Assembly: GCA_027563935.2 (NCBI GenBank)
Contig: CM050446.2
Location: 121,226,499-121,290,498 of the forward strand
Source of the DNA: Costus lasius
Taxonomy: Eukaryota > Streptophyta > Magnoliopsida > Zingiberales > Costaceae
Length of the DNA stretch: 64,000 bases
Direction of reading: 5' to 3'
The position numbers and the translations under genes are program-made. The notes beneath the pieces were generated by a model. It saw only the letters and a list, made by a program, of their open reading frames with translations. It did not search any database and was not told where the DNA came from. Of this stretch, positions 22,947-35,057 are shown in pieces. How positions within the stretch are numbered: the stretch's first letter is position 1; each line of letters starts with the position of its first letter.

Positions 22947-25900
22947 ATGGTGCTAGTTCTAGCGATTGGTGATCTGCACATCCCTCACAGGGCGCCAGAT
23001 CTTCCTGCGAAGTTTAAGTCCATGCTTGTGCCTGGGAAAATTCAGCATATCTTATGCACTGGAAACCTGTGCATTAAGGTGCTTCCTCTTTTCTTTCTTT
23101 TTTGTGATTTCCTTCATATGCCCTATAAGATTGGTATTGACAGATTGAATGTTTTAGTAATTATTTTGTTTGAACATGTATGTGTACTTGATTGGTTACT
23201 TTTCTTCTGATTTTTGTAACTTCAACCAAAATAAATGAACCGTTATCTACAGATTTTTATAGTAACTATGTGACTCGTAACTTGAAACAGTTGCTTCATG
23301 GGTCTTGTTGCCTTCTTGGAAGATCCATATATGACCTGACATGTGACAGATTCGTCTATCATTCAATTTGGTTTTGCAATATCTGTCATTAAAATAAAAA
23401 TGTTAGTAGACTAAGCAAGTATGTACATGAACCGGCATTTTATCTGCACCTTGCTCTAGTGTACTTTTGCATATGGAATTTGTTTACCCAACTTCTATCT
23501 CACTGTTCTGTTTAAGTCTGTACTTTTTTCTTTTTTTTAAGGTGGCAATACATAAATGTGGCTGGATTTATTCGTTGTGTGTTTAGTGATTAGTTTATGT
23601 CAAAATAAAGTTATATTATGATATTATTTTTCTGTAGTTGCCAAAATTCATTAAATTTAATCTATCAGGAAATTCATGACTACTTGAAAAGCCTTTGTCC
23701 TGACTTGCATATTACTCGAGGTGAATATGATGAAGATGCTCGTTACCCAGAAAACAAAACTCTCACGATTGGTCAATTCAAGCTTGGGCTTTGCCACGGA
23801 CATCAGGTTTGGTTTTATGCTTTGAAGCAGTGATCACATGATTTTCTTTCTTAGTTGGATACTGACATAAATTCTTTAAGTGCCAAATGAGAACTTTACA
23901 CCATTTTCTTGAATCTACTCATGTCTGATTTACGTTGCAATTTCACTTAGCTGAGTGTATGTATTAGTAAGAAAAATTTTCCCAAAAAAGTAAAAAAAAA
24001 CTTTCATTTGTAGGAGGATCGGAGATGTACATGAAAAATATGTAGGAAAATACTGCTTTTTGGTATCTTCACTTTCTACATGATTAAATAGATCAAAGTT
24101 AGATACAGACTGGATGTTTTTGGAAATGTTGAAAACTTTGTCAAAGTTCAATCAGTAAAGTGCTTCTAGCTGCAATTGCAGTTCATTGAGCGAATGAAAT
24201 TCTACTGTGACTATTAAGTTGTTTCAAATGCTATTGGATATCCAACAAGGCTATCTTCAACCACTACTGTATTCACATTATGAACAGAATTAGAAGTATT
24301 TATAGCTGAGTATGAGTATAAAGTTGTTTCAAATTCTATTGGATATCCAATCAAATCTATCTTCAACCACCACTGTATTCACATCATGAACAGAATTAGG
24401 AGTATTTATAGCTAAGTATCAATGTTTCTGCTTATCTTTTGTTTTACCAGTATCCCAGAACTCATCAACACTTATTTTTTGTTGGCTTATGTAAGAGTAA
24501 ATTTTGTTTGGCTGTTTTAGTTCAGAAGATTTTGTAGAAGAGGTGTTTTGGAATTTAACCCTTGTTTCCATAATTTGACTATTTTTATCCTTCGATAAAT
24601 TCTGGGTGATCTGGTGCAGGCTTCTTGATTGCCTTTTCTGTAATCTATTGCCAGTTTCTTTGTTATATTTTGAGCAACTTGTTGTCAAATACTTGACGAG
24701 TCTATTGGATAGTTTGTTTTGTATCTTGAAGGTGGTAAAATACGTTGTTCCTGTTGGTATGATTTCATTTTTTAGAAAATCCATTTTTTTCTAAAACTGT
24801 TGTAAATTGTAATCTTTCATTTTTTTAAATTTTTTTTTATCTTTTTCTTCTCTTTTAAACAGTTGTATCTCTTCATTTATTTGATTAATTTAATTTAATT
24901 AATTTTGAGTGGGTGTTGACAAGGGGTGTCTTAAAGCTATAAATAGGAATACTCTCTTCCCATTTAATGTATGTCAAACATGAAGAGCTTGAAGTCTCCT
25001 TTTTTTTTTTTTTTTTCTACTTTTCTCAGTCTTCAGGTTTTCCCCCCTCAAATGTAAGTATTTTATATCTTGTCTTTTTTGCTACTCAATATTGAAAGAG
25101 GCTGTGATAGCTTTTCTACTGTCGATGTTGATGGAGAAAGTAACCACGGTTGTAAGTGGAAAACTAGATTTAATATGCGCAAACACCAGAACGACGCCTT
25201 AGGACATATTCCTAAACTTATTTTTATTTATTATACACTGTTTTTCAATTTGGTTTTCTTGAAACTTAAGATTTATTATTATTCTGCAATTTTACGCTAA
25301 CAGTTCCATTGATTCTTAATGAACTTTAAGCTTCTGGCTATGTGAGGAGCACTTGGCTCAGGATGTTGAGGGGTCGGTGCGTGGATTTTTTTTATCTCTC
25401 ACTTCTGCCAGAGATTTTCTTTCCCTCGCAAATAAGAATATCCAGAAATATCCTAAATGTTGTTTAAGCATTTAACTGTTTTATGTAACAAGCATATCCT
25501 AAATGTTGTTTAAGCATTTAACTGTTTTATGTAACAAGCATGTCTTTAGAACCATGTCGGTAAAAGTTTTTGATTGGTGCAGACTTCTCGATTGCCTTTT
25601 CTGTAATCTTAATTCTTATTCTTGCTCCTTGTTCACTTGGTATTAGTCATCACAGGCTAAGATAATGCCAAGGCCAACTCCCACTTGCTCTTGTTTCCTG
25701 CTTTTAGAACATTTTAGAGTATTTTGCATGTCATCCATGTTTCGCATTAGTTTTGTTAACTTTCTCATTTTTAATCTATGTAGATCGTCCCATGGGGCGA
25801 CTTGGACTCATTGGCCATGCTTCAAAGACAACTGGACGTAGACATCCTTGTGACAGGACACACTCATCAGTTCAAGGCCTACAAGCATGAGGGTGGTGTC

Positions 25901-26086
25901 GTCATTAACCCTGGATCAGCAACTGGTGCATATAGCAGCATAACATATGATGTCAACCCCAGCTTCGTGCTAATGGACATTGATGGCCTTCGCGTTGTGG
26001 TTTACGTGTACGAGCTTATTGACGGAGAGGTCAAGGTCGACAAGATCGACTTCAAGAAGACTGCAACAGCGCAGTCTGCTCATTAG
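22947..26086 (+). CDS. VPS29: Vacuolar protein sorting-associated protein 29 (retromer subunit)
   Basis: Three coding exons: 22947-23078, 23669-23806 and 25784-26086, all with GT/AG borders and all ending between codons, giving 190 residues, the normal VPS29 length. The protein has the metallophosphoesterase fold: [15 protein letters not shown] (metal-site D and H), [21 protein letters not shown], then [11 protein letters not shown] and NPGSATGAY. As in known VPS29 proteins, N replaces D in the GNLC motif, in line with its scaffold role. It binds VPS35 in the retromer core, which recycles vacuolar sorting receptors and PIN auxin carriers from endosomes. A leader exon at about 22500-22546 followed by an intron likely precedes the start. 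Intron 2 (about 2 kb) contains local duplications. Confidence 0.96.
24211..24420. repeat. ~107-bp tandem duplication in VPS29 intron 2
   Basis: The block starting AAGTTGTTTCAAATGCTATT and ending TTTATAGCTGAGTAT is repeated directly after itself with about 10 differences. It is intronic and non-coding. Confidence 0.8.
25459..25542. repeat. ~42-bp tandem duplication in VPS29 intron 2
   Basis: TATCCTAAATGTTGTTTAAG and the following bases up to AACAAGCAT are present twice in a row, almost identical. The near identity implies a recent slippage event. Confidence 0.85.
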
Positions 26087-27680
26087 TCTTTGTAAATTTA
26101 TTTTCAACTGTGTACTCTGATTTGGTTGTTAAATGTGGTGATATTGACCACCGGATTGGGTGAACTTCTGATTGTGAAACTAAGATTGCTTTTTAATGTG
26201 CTTTACGAATTTTCAACACACTATTATAATAAAGCATATCTGGTCGTGAAACTAAATTGTTGTTTTGATGCGCTATTATTGTAAAGATGCTTGTGCGAGG
26301 AACACAAATCTTGTGCATTGGTTAGTACCTGATGATTCATATGCCGAGATTTTTGTTGTTAAGATGCTTGCTCAAAGAACGCTAATCTTGTGCTTTCCCA
26401 TATAGGATTCCGTATGTAAGATTTTTATTGCTAATTCCTAAATCAATGTAATGGATTAATCAATAAATGGAATATAATCAATTTTAAACATTCACACAAT
26501 GTTTCATCTCTTTCCTCTCATGTCAATATGTTTCTTTTTTAAAAATAGAAATGAGAAAGTATTTCTTAAATAAATACAAATAGATTAATAGACCCAGCTT
26601 TTTAAATAAAACTCGACTGTTGCAATCGAAAAAATTTTGGCAGCGGCTGCAGTTGGGTGCCCCCATCGCGCAAACATGAATCCAAGAGCTAACGTGCGAA
26701 TCTCAAAGTCAGGTCAAACTTCACGATCCCATTCAACGTTCACGAAATGTAAACTCATCTTTAACCCTCGTTAAAGTCAACGTTCATGAAAATCATGTTG
26801 ACTTTCACGAAATCGAGCCGCTGCCTCCACCTTCGCCGTGCTCGCGCCCTCTCGCCCGTATGCGATGTTCTCCCACATCATCTCTGCGAAATGCGTCGGC
26901 TCCTGACCTCCACCCCGATGTGTGCCCCCAAAATTTTTCCTATCCTCCCACTCCCCAGCACGGGTGAGGTGCGGCTTGCCCCCTCCGCCCGTACTCTTCT
27001 GCCGCGCTCATAGTGGAGCAGCCCTCCATCTGAGACCGAGAGGGAAGAAGACATGGGCTGCAGCAGTGCATCTCCATGTCCTCCATACTAACACCAGCAT
27101 CTTGCAAGGAGACGACGGATCCGAGAGCCGCCTCCACTACTGATTATTGAAATTTTATTTACCAGATTGTTCAACATAACAGGCTAGTGTGGTGCACAAG
27201 TTTTTCTGATATACATTCTGGAACATCTACTGTCTGGTTGTTGACAACCTTAGAGTATACAATATTTGATAACATTATACCAATTTTTTCTGCATTATAC
27301 CAGCAATATGGATCTTCTGGCGATGATCACTTAGTAGATGTCAAGGATTTTGAGGTGCATCCTGCTGCTGCTGGATTGATTGTAAGAGGCAAAAACGAGA
27401 AGCAAATAATTAATTTGAACCCCTGCAGGAGGCCTTTGGATTTGGACATCGACTACATCACAGGGAACAACAAGCGGTGCAATGACAAGGAGCCGGAGAC
27501 CTTGAATGCCAAATCACTCGCCAAATAGAGTAAGGAGGCGACCGAATCGGAACACAACTCGAGGCCATATACAAGCCCGGCGGCATCGGCAGTGAAGGGA
27601 ACCAAGCCGGTTCGAGCTCCGCCCTCACTGGCGATGAGACTCCTCTCTTGCACACCATCACCGCGGCGCCTCCGGTGGGC

Positions 27681-27870
27681 ATGGCGTTGGAGACGTCGGC
27701 GGGGAAGGAGGCAACGACGGAAGCAGCGACGAAGAAACTATCCAAGGGGAGGAGGAGGAAATGGCGGCAGCAGCAGCTGAGCTCGATGGCGGCCTTCTTT
27801 GAGAGCCCGGTGAAGCGACTGATGGAGCACCAGGAGGGTCTCCACTGGAAGTTCCTAGAGGTGATGGAGC
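27681..27870 (+). pseudogene. Captured trihelix (GT-2-like) transcription factor fragment
   Basis: Encodes [20 protein letters not shown] followed by [10 protein letters not shown], after a Lys/Arg-rich KKLSKGRRRKWR segment. This matches the central coiled-coil region of GT-2/GTL1-type trihelix factors (M-x-x-F-F-E...M-x-H-Q-E-x-L-H-x-K-F-L-E). No trihelix DNA-binding domain is present on either side, and the usual REEAWR segment is missing. It is an exon fragment inside the long-TIR element. Confidence 0.6.
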
Positions 27871-27871
27871 G

Positions 27872-27966
27872 GCGGAGGTGGAGGCGGTGGCGAGGGCTGC
27901 GAATGCCCATGACTTCATCAGCGGGCTCGCAGATGGCTACAAGACGCAGTGCGGCGAGCGGGGTGA
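27872..27966 (+). pseudogene. Captured ABCB-type transporter fragment
   Basis: In the next frame after the trihelix scrap the sequence reads [20 protein letters not shown] and then YKTQCGERG. This is the segment just before the ABC signature in the nucleotide-binding domain of ABCB/MDR transporters (A-N-A-H-x-F-I-S-x-L-P-D-G-Y-x-T-x-V-G-E-R-G). The LSGGQ signature itself does not follow, so only about 30 residues were captured or kept. Confidence 0.6.
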
Positions 27967-28273
27967 GAGGGGGCGAGCGCGACGAAGGTGGAGGCAGGGG
28001 CTTGATTTCATGTAAGTCAATGCGATTTTTGTGAATATTAACTTTAACCAGGATTAAAAGATGAGTTTACATTTCGTGAACGTTGATTGGGATCATGAAA
28101 TTTGACTTGACTTTGAGATTCACACGTTAGCTTTTGGATTCGTTTTTGAGCGATGGGGGCATCGTAGTTGGATACCCAGCTGCCAAAATTTTTCGGTTGC
28201 AACCCTCTCGGCGTTTCTTCTGGAGAGCGTCATTTTATCTCCTTTCCCCTGTTTTCTCCATTCTTTCGTTCCG

Positions 28274-28626
28274 ATGCATTCACCGCTCCGCGACTCCGCC
28301 GGAGGATGCTGCGCCTTTCTCCGCTGCCCATGCTCCCTCGGCTACCGTTCTCTCCCTCTAGAAGGCGAGACGGAACCGCCCGTGCGGGTGGTGGTGGGAA
28401 AGGAGCGCCGGGTGCTCTTCCTCGAGCGAGACCCTTTATAGATCTTGATGGAAACGGCCGGACACGGACGATTGTGGCCGCAAGACCCCCCGTCTTTATC
28501 GATGTCGACGCCATCCCGTTCGAGCACATGCTGTGGTTGATCTTCAATGAGCGCTCTTCCTCATCCGCTTCATTGTTTGAGCTTAATCTCAAGGAGATCA
28601 TTGAATTCTACTCCCAGGACAATTAA
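28274..28626 (+). pseudogene. Broken second SAUR copy
   Basis: Collinear with the SAUR gene at 14755-15120 in coding and flanking sequence, but disabled in three ways: an in-frame loss of about 18 bases at the start of the SAUR domain, a TAG at 28439-28441 where the intact copy has CGG, and a 2-base insertion near 28485 that moves the tail (DVDAIPFEHMLWLIFNERS) into another frame. Both 5' and 3' flanks are similar in the two copies, so this arose by DNA duplication, not by retrocopying. The long-TIR element sits within 80 bp upstream of its start. Confidence 0.85.
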
Positions 28627-29675
28627 GAGTGGTATACGAAAATTCACCAAAATATGATCTTTTTTCACGTCTTTCGTTTGCGAGTTGAGTTTTAATACTC
28701 CATTGTTTTGATTATAATTCTTTATACGCAAAATAAATCGACAATAAGAGGGGAATCAAGAAACTAATATGCTTTCTAAATTTCTGGTACTTGTAGTTCC
28801 TCGTAATAATAGATATTAGAGTGTATGATCGAAGTATATTATGCATTTTCTCTATTTTATTCAAATTTTATTGTCATAAATCTTCTAGCAATATATCAAT
28901 TCTATACCAAATTTCACTAAAACCATCTAAATTTATCCGTTTGATTACTTTTTATCGGTATTTGCCCTAAAACAATCGTCTAGCGCATGACACAAATCTG
29001 GAGAACCTGAAATTTTAGGTTGAACAAAATTACAATATTAGGAATGCACACTTTCTACGTATGGGCGTTTAAGTGAGTTCCTTAATCGAGTTTAAACAAT
29101 GAAGCTTTTCGAATTATAACTTATAAGGAGGGCACGTTTAGATACAATTACAAAATACACAAAATAAAAATAAGGCCGCCAGAATAGTGGGGCAATTTGA
29201 CATAACGTAACATTGTATAAGAGGGGTGAAGTGCAATTTTAAAATTAACTATAGAAGGCCAACTTAACTGCATCAAGTACAATGGACAAGCTGAGATTTT
29301 TGAAAACACAGAGGCAAAATGTAGCATCATTACGTGGAATAAGGTCCTCATTTATTAGATTGTCAAATAAACTGATTCACACAGGATTGGCCAGAACAAG
29401 TACATAATTGAAAGTAATCACGCAACTCAAACATAAACAACAGGAAGAGATAGAACAGAAGTACTTCAAAAGAAAAAGATGAAGAACAGTTTTATTGCTC
29501 TCGAGGCATCCACTAGAACCAGGAACACTTGTGACTTTGTCAGGCTTGTGGCTAGGTAGAGCATGCTTGAACTATTGCGAGCCAGGAACTCTTTGTTTCT
29601 CTGAACATGACGGCACTGCTGTAACAGATACGTGGAAGTAGTACTATATGTCCATATCTGTATCTGGTTTGGACT
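28627..29675. other. SAUR pseudogene 3' flank and SBH gene 3' flank
   Basis: 28627-28870 matches the 3' flank of the intact SAUR. From about 29350 to 29675 is the probable 3' untranslated region of the minus-strand hydroxylase. Nothing else coding is seen. Confidence 0.5.
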
Positions 29676-32415
29676 CTACTCTTTCAGAGGTCTCGCCTCC
29701 AACCCACCTTCTCCGCGGGCGACCAAGTTGTAGGGCATGTAAGTCCCCAGCATCCTGTCCCAGACCGAGAAGAAAGGTTGAGAATAGTTGTACTTTGATC
29801 CTTGAAGCTGATGGTGGATGTCGTGGTAGGCTGTGTTGTTCTCGAAGAAGGTGTGGAAGATGTTACCAGGCAGCCAAAGGCCACAGTGATCATCGACGGT
29901 TTTAACCACGGCAAAGCAGAAAAAGAACACGGAGGTGCGCGGCGTCATCCCGGTGACCAGGAAGGAGACGCCGCCGCCGAACGTGTCGAGAAGGAGACCC
30001 TCCAAGGGATGGTTGTAGAGAGCTCCGACAGCGTAAGGGACGACGAGGCGGTGGTGGCGGGAGTGGATGTGGCGGTACAGGAACTTGTTCTGGTGCATGT
30101 AACGGTGAAGAAAGTACTGCCATGTGTCCAGTACCAGCATTGCCCCGAAGATCTGAATGGCCTGAACAGGAATCGATGGCTGAGGAGGCACCTCTGACGA
30201 GATGAACTTGGAAGTGATCTGCATTAGGAAATGACAGCACAAGTAATTTTAATCAAGTCATTTTCTTCCTCAAATTTGTGACCCTTGAGCTAATAATTCT
30301 TCCTTGATAAGAAGCCAAGTGGGGAACTAATCTCCTTCAAGCAACCCAACCTTACAGCCTCACATAAATCAAGAAAAAAGAGCAAGTATGTAGTACAAAG
30401 CTATACTTCATAGAAAGTAAGAGGTCTTACTTTCTGATGCAGAAAATTAAAATCGACCTAAGAAATTTGCACAAGATTCTGACAAATGTATCACACAGTG
30501 AAATGGCAAGCCTTACTCAGGTGCCTGCTAAGTAATCTCACCTTATAACATATTATATTTTATATTTCGAGTCACTTGGAGCTACCTAGAGCTGTAGACC
30601 CTCAACACTAATTTGTTTAAATCACCTGAGCCCCAAAAGTGATTACTATTTAGTCGGTTTTAAAACATTCTGTGCAAGGAACCACCATAAGGCAATTAAC
30701 CACCAATAACTTTGTCGCAACCTAGTTACTATTGCTTAATGCTATATCCACATTCAATATGCTAAAAATCAAAATATCCTCTCCGATTGTTTCTCAATCT
30801 TACCCACTTAATGGTTAAGATAGACATGAATAACTAGAGACCACAAACGTTTGAAAATCCTATCACATGGTAATGCCTTTTTGCAACTTCTTTCTCATAA
30901 CACACGGTAACGCTGAAAGATGTTGTGATGTATTGAGCGATTTCCATAGGTTAATTGATGCATTGATTTTATTTCGCGTGGATTAAGTCTTCCTTTGGTT
31001 TCATTAAAATTATAATAAATTCAATCAGAAAAATTATAAACAAATAACAAGAAAGAGAAAATGAATTTATTACCTAGAGAAGGTCAGAAGATTCCAATTT
31101 AAAGTAGTCAAGTAAAAAGTTGATTAAACTGAAAGTAAATAAAGTGAAAATTTGGTCATCCTCCCAACCACCAACCTAAAAAGCAAGAAATTAAATGCAA
31201 CAATGAACGACCAGCTTATAATGGTAACACATGCCACCAAGATCAGTCACAGAAAAGTGACATAATATAATAGTAATTTTTCAAAAAAAAAAAAGCACCT
31301 ACCAGTATTTAATGTAAACACATGCAACCACGAGTTTATGTCACAGAAAAGTGAAACTGTGAAATTACTATATTTCTACTCAAGTATCTGCCAAGAAATT
31401 ACATGCTACTTCTCCCTCAGTGGTGATTAGTGAAAGAATAAGTGCAAAGTGCATAAGTATTTTTTTTTTTGCCAAGTGCATAAGTGAAAAGCAAGGGAGT
31501 TGAATGCTATCAAAGAAGAGGAAAAAAAACTAAATTTCTCACAATTTTTCTAAAAAGTAAAAAAGGAAAGGTTTCAGTTTAATTCCTAAAACATGTCATT
31601 TTGTCTTTTCTTATAGGTGGCCTCACATGGTGCGGATGACAAGTGATTAACTATCATTAAAGCTATAGTAATTGGCAGAATCAAAATATTTAAAGCCATT
31701 TATGGACAAAATATATGCAGTGGATCAATATACCAGCTATTTATTCTCCAGGTGATGGATAGTTTATAAAAAAAAACATGAACATCAACTTTTGGGATTT
31801 ACAAAAATACTCTTGAGGCTAGAAATCCGATAAAAAAAATTAACACAATTATGGAAGGAATGCAAACTAGAAATGGACAAATTATTGGATTCCAATTACC
31901 AAGGGATCATTTTTTACAGAACATAAAAACGGATGTCCACTTCTGCTATAGTTATCCATTTTAATGACTGGGAATGATCTAATTCTTTCGCTGGAACTGC
32001 CAACTTTTTTTTTTGCTTTATATATCAAGTCGAAGGGTCCATATCATGTTCCATCAATAACACGGAGGCCGATGGATCACAAACTACGGGGCAATTGCTT
32101 TTCACATTAATAGTATCTCGTATTCTCGTCCGCATTATTGTTGACTAAAAAAACAATAAGAAAAAACAGCATTTGGAGTCTCACCAGGAAGAGGAGCTGC
32201 GAGAGAGTCGCCTGGACTAGCTGCTGAAACAGTACGCCCTTCACCACCGTCCGCAGCGGCACCAAATTCTTCTTCTCCTCTTCCTTCGTCGTGTGCAGCC
32301 GGTACCGCTCCAGCGGCGGCATGAGCTGGTAAAATCCGCCGTAGCACCAGTAAACGGCGATGGGGGCAAACGTGCTCATCAACTCATCGCTCACATACTC
32401 CTCCCAGAACACCAT
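29676..32415 (-). CDS. Sphinganine (sphingoid base) C4-monooxygenase
   Basis: Two exons on minus, 32415-32185 and 30218-29676, with GT/AG borders, give 257 residues, the length typical of plant SBH proteins. The fatty acid hydroxylase superfamily histidine boxes that bind the di-iron centre are present: HRYMH, HSRHH and HDIHH, with a further NHP and the DHCG region between. Hydrophobic stretches in exon 1 (MSTFAPIAVYWCYGG, LSQLLFL) and exon 2 (FGAMLVL, VSFLVTG, VFFFCFAVV) fit a multi-pass ER membrane protein. The enzyme adds the C4 hydroxyl to dihydrosphingosine or ceramide to make phytosphingosine-type bases. The start is the first Met (MVFWEEYVSDE), conserved in the family. The single intron is about 1.97 kb. 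The C-terminal tail after the last His box is complete, so the gene appears functional. Confidence 0.94.
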
Positions 32416-33481
32416 TTTCCGAAAACGGATAAATTAAATTAAAAAAAAAACAGAAGAATAACAAAACCCGAAAGCGATATCTCGAGCACAAATCCAAAAC
32501 CACGCGGCCGTGCCAGGAACGGGACAAAAAAGGTCGGACCCTCTAGGGTTTATGCAGATGAAAATGCCAACAGAAGCCAAATGAGCACAGAATTTGGTGA
32601 GAAGATGCAAGAAGAAAATGAGAATCGCAGCGGCGCAAGAACGGAGCAAAAGCAACGGACAATGTGGAGCGAGAAATTTAACTGGGGAGGGAACTCCAAG
32701 TTCTTGGTAAAGACGCTGCAGTTCGATGGCACCATAGAAAGGGTTCCTTCAATTCTCGTGTTTGCTGTTCGCGCGACAACCAACTGATGACACTCCATCA
32801 ATGTGTTGAATCTGTGCGTCCCAAACTTCGTCTGCCCATTTTTGTACCCGTCCACCATTTCCGAAAAAAGGAAATGACAACCAACGGCGAAAAATCCTAG
32901 GAACTTGCCTAGACATATGAGGCAGAGTCCCATATCTTTTTTATACACATTTTAAAATAATATATGTGCATAATTTTAAAATAGTTATAATTAATTTTTT
33001 AATTTTTTTAAAAATATTAATCGGATATTATGAATTTTAACGTATAAATTGATTAGATTTTATAGAAAATTATTAAATTCTATAAAATTTTATCGAAATC
33101 TACTAATAAATATTATATAAAATCTAATCAATATTTTATAAAAATATAGTCAAACTTTATAAAATCTGATCGATATTTTATAAAATTTGATTAAATCTAT
33201 GGAATCTAATTAATATTCTATAAAATTTATTTTAAAATTCGTACAAATTAATTATCTTTAAAATTTGTGCACAAAATGAAGGAGCAGATCCCACCTAAGC
33301 AATTTTCTCCTCATGCGGAACAGAAGTGGGTATGGATTGAGGGTGTGGTGTAAACAGGCAGCAGAAGCATTCCACCTAATAGCATAAATTTGTGAGCTAT
33401 TCGTGCTATCAGATTGCTTACGCTACATTAATTGCAGCACACTTCTCTGTTGGTACACTGCGACAGTTGTGTATTTATGAA

Positions 33482-33563
<82 letters not shown>

Positions 33564-35057
33564 TATTATTATTATTGCTTGAGCCGTTTTTAATCACTTT
33601 GTGGCTTGAATATATTAACTATAACCAATAGCTCAAAATTTGATACAAAATTTTATGAAATTGCTTGCATGTTGCATAATGAGGTCACGCGCGTTGATGT
33701 TTTTTAAACAATGTTTTGAGTTGGGTACGATGGATTAACTAGCATTTTATTTTTACTCCAACTTCCTTCCATATTTATGACTTATCTAATGTGGTTATGA
33801 TTTATAGGTAAGCTAAAGGTAATGAAAAATAATAAAGTTAGAGACTTACTATTTTCAAACCTTATTATTTCTTTTAAGAATTGTGCATTTTGCTTAATTT
33901 TTATTTTATTTAAATAATTAAATTAATTTAAAAATATATTGGATGGATTAAACACTTCCCTCATTTTCTTAATAAGGCTAAAGTACTTTTAAGTAGATTA
34001 AATGTTTTTTCCCTCATATGTTACATTTGAAGATATGTCATTTAGTAATAGTACAAGATAAAATGTATTGAGAAAAATTTCTAGGCAAGGTTTGATCCTA
34101 AAATTCTTTGGCATAATTATATCTGAGTTATTTCATCGTTTAGAATGTGTGAATCTTAAAACAATGTAAATGTGGTCCTACTTTAAAATTCATAATTTTA
34201 AAAAGATGGACCATTTAAATATAACATTATTTAAGATTTGTAGATAAGAATTTTACCTACCAATTTTTAATTTTTAAAGAGGGAAGTAGATCGCTGAATG
34301 CTGAATTTAATTTGGGATAAACATTGGACATCCCTAATGATATTTGATAATGTTATTTGTTTTAATCATCTATAGGGTTTTTAGTTTAGATTTCTCTGTA
34401 TTTGGGATAAATAATCTTAATATATGATCTCAAAAGTCAAAATTGAGATCCTTAAATAAGAAAACACAAAGGTCATTCATAATCATGCTCCCTTATGCTA
34501 TGTTGTTTGAAAAAGAAAAGACTAGATGAAGAGACCGAAACAAAAATAATTTTTATCTCAAGGAGTTGCTAAATAATTCAAAATATCCTATTAGTTGTAT
34601 TTTATATTTTACAATTTTTTAAAAAACTCGAAAGGATGTTCCACGCTATTCATATATATCCACCAGACTTGAGCAAAATAAACTCATGAGTGAACTTTTT
34701 TTTAATGACATTTACCAGTGCAGTTTATATAGTAACAGTGCATTAAAACTTATCAAGGCTTTTGCTCTTTTTTCTTTACATGACACCAACTGAACAATTA
34801 CCTGTGCAGGTTTTGCATCGGGCCAAGCAGGACTCCTGGCATCTGGCAAACGCTGTCCGACGAACGCAGGGCATGTTGCTTCAGTCTAACCGTAACACAC
34901 TAAATTAATAACCTAGTAACAGCGTGGAACAATCTAACCGTAATGATCCAAATTAATAAAATTATCAAATAATGATATATACATTGTAGGGTACAGTTAG
35001 GAGGAGAATATATGGAGATTTAACTATTTTTGTACAACTTCCACTGTAATGAAAAAT
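32416..35057. other. Intergenic between hydroxylase and J-protein genes
   Basis: The first few hundred bases are the promoter and leader side of the hydroxylase gene (minus). The remainder is AT-rich with a trinucleotide microsatellite. No coding feature or transposon end could be supported. Confidence 0.5.
33480..33566. repeat. (AAT)n microsatellite
   Basis: About 29 trinucleotide units of AAT/ATA with one ACT interruption, followed by a short TTA mirror run that could fold back on it. Confidence 0.95.

Larger units (their letters stand above)
26626..28195 (+). mobile_element. Long-TIR element carrying gene fragments (Pack-MULE-like)
   Basis: About 190 bp at 26626-26815 is repeated inverted at 28005-28195; both ends begin CGAAAAA(A)TTTTGGCAGC. 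The element is flanked by the direct repeat GTTGCAA (26619-26625 and 28196-28202). The same site occurs uninterrupted as CCGTTGCAACTC next to the first SAUR copy (about 14647), which gives a pre-insertion reference. The interior is GC-rich and includes a trihelix-factor scrap and an ABCB-transporter scrap but no transposase. Long TIRs, captured exons and a 7-9 bp duplication point to a Mutator-like origin. A hAT origin (8 bp duplication) is the alternative. Confidence 0.72.

Noticed and set aside
27187..27528. 113-residue plus frame in the long-TIR element
   Set aside because: May be another captured scrap, but I recognise no family and the frame spans a likely splice-like junction.
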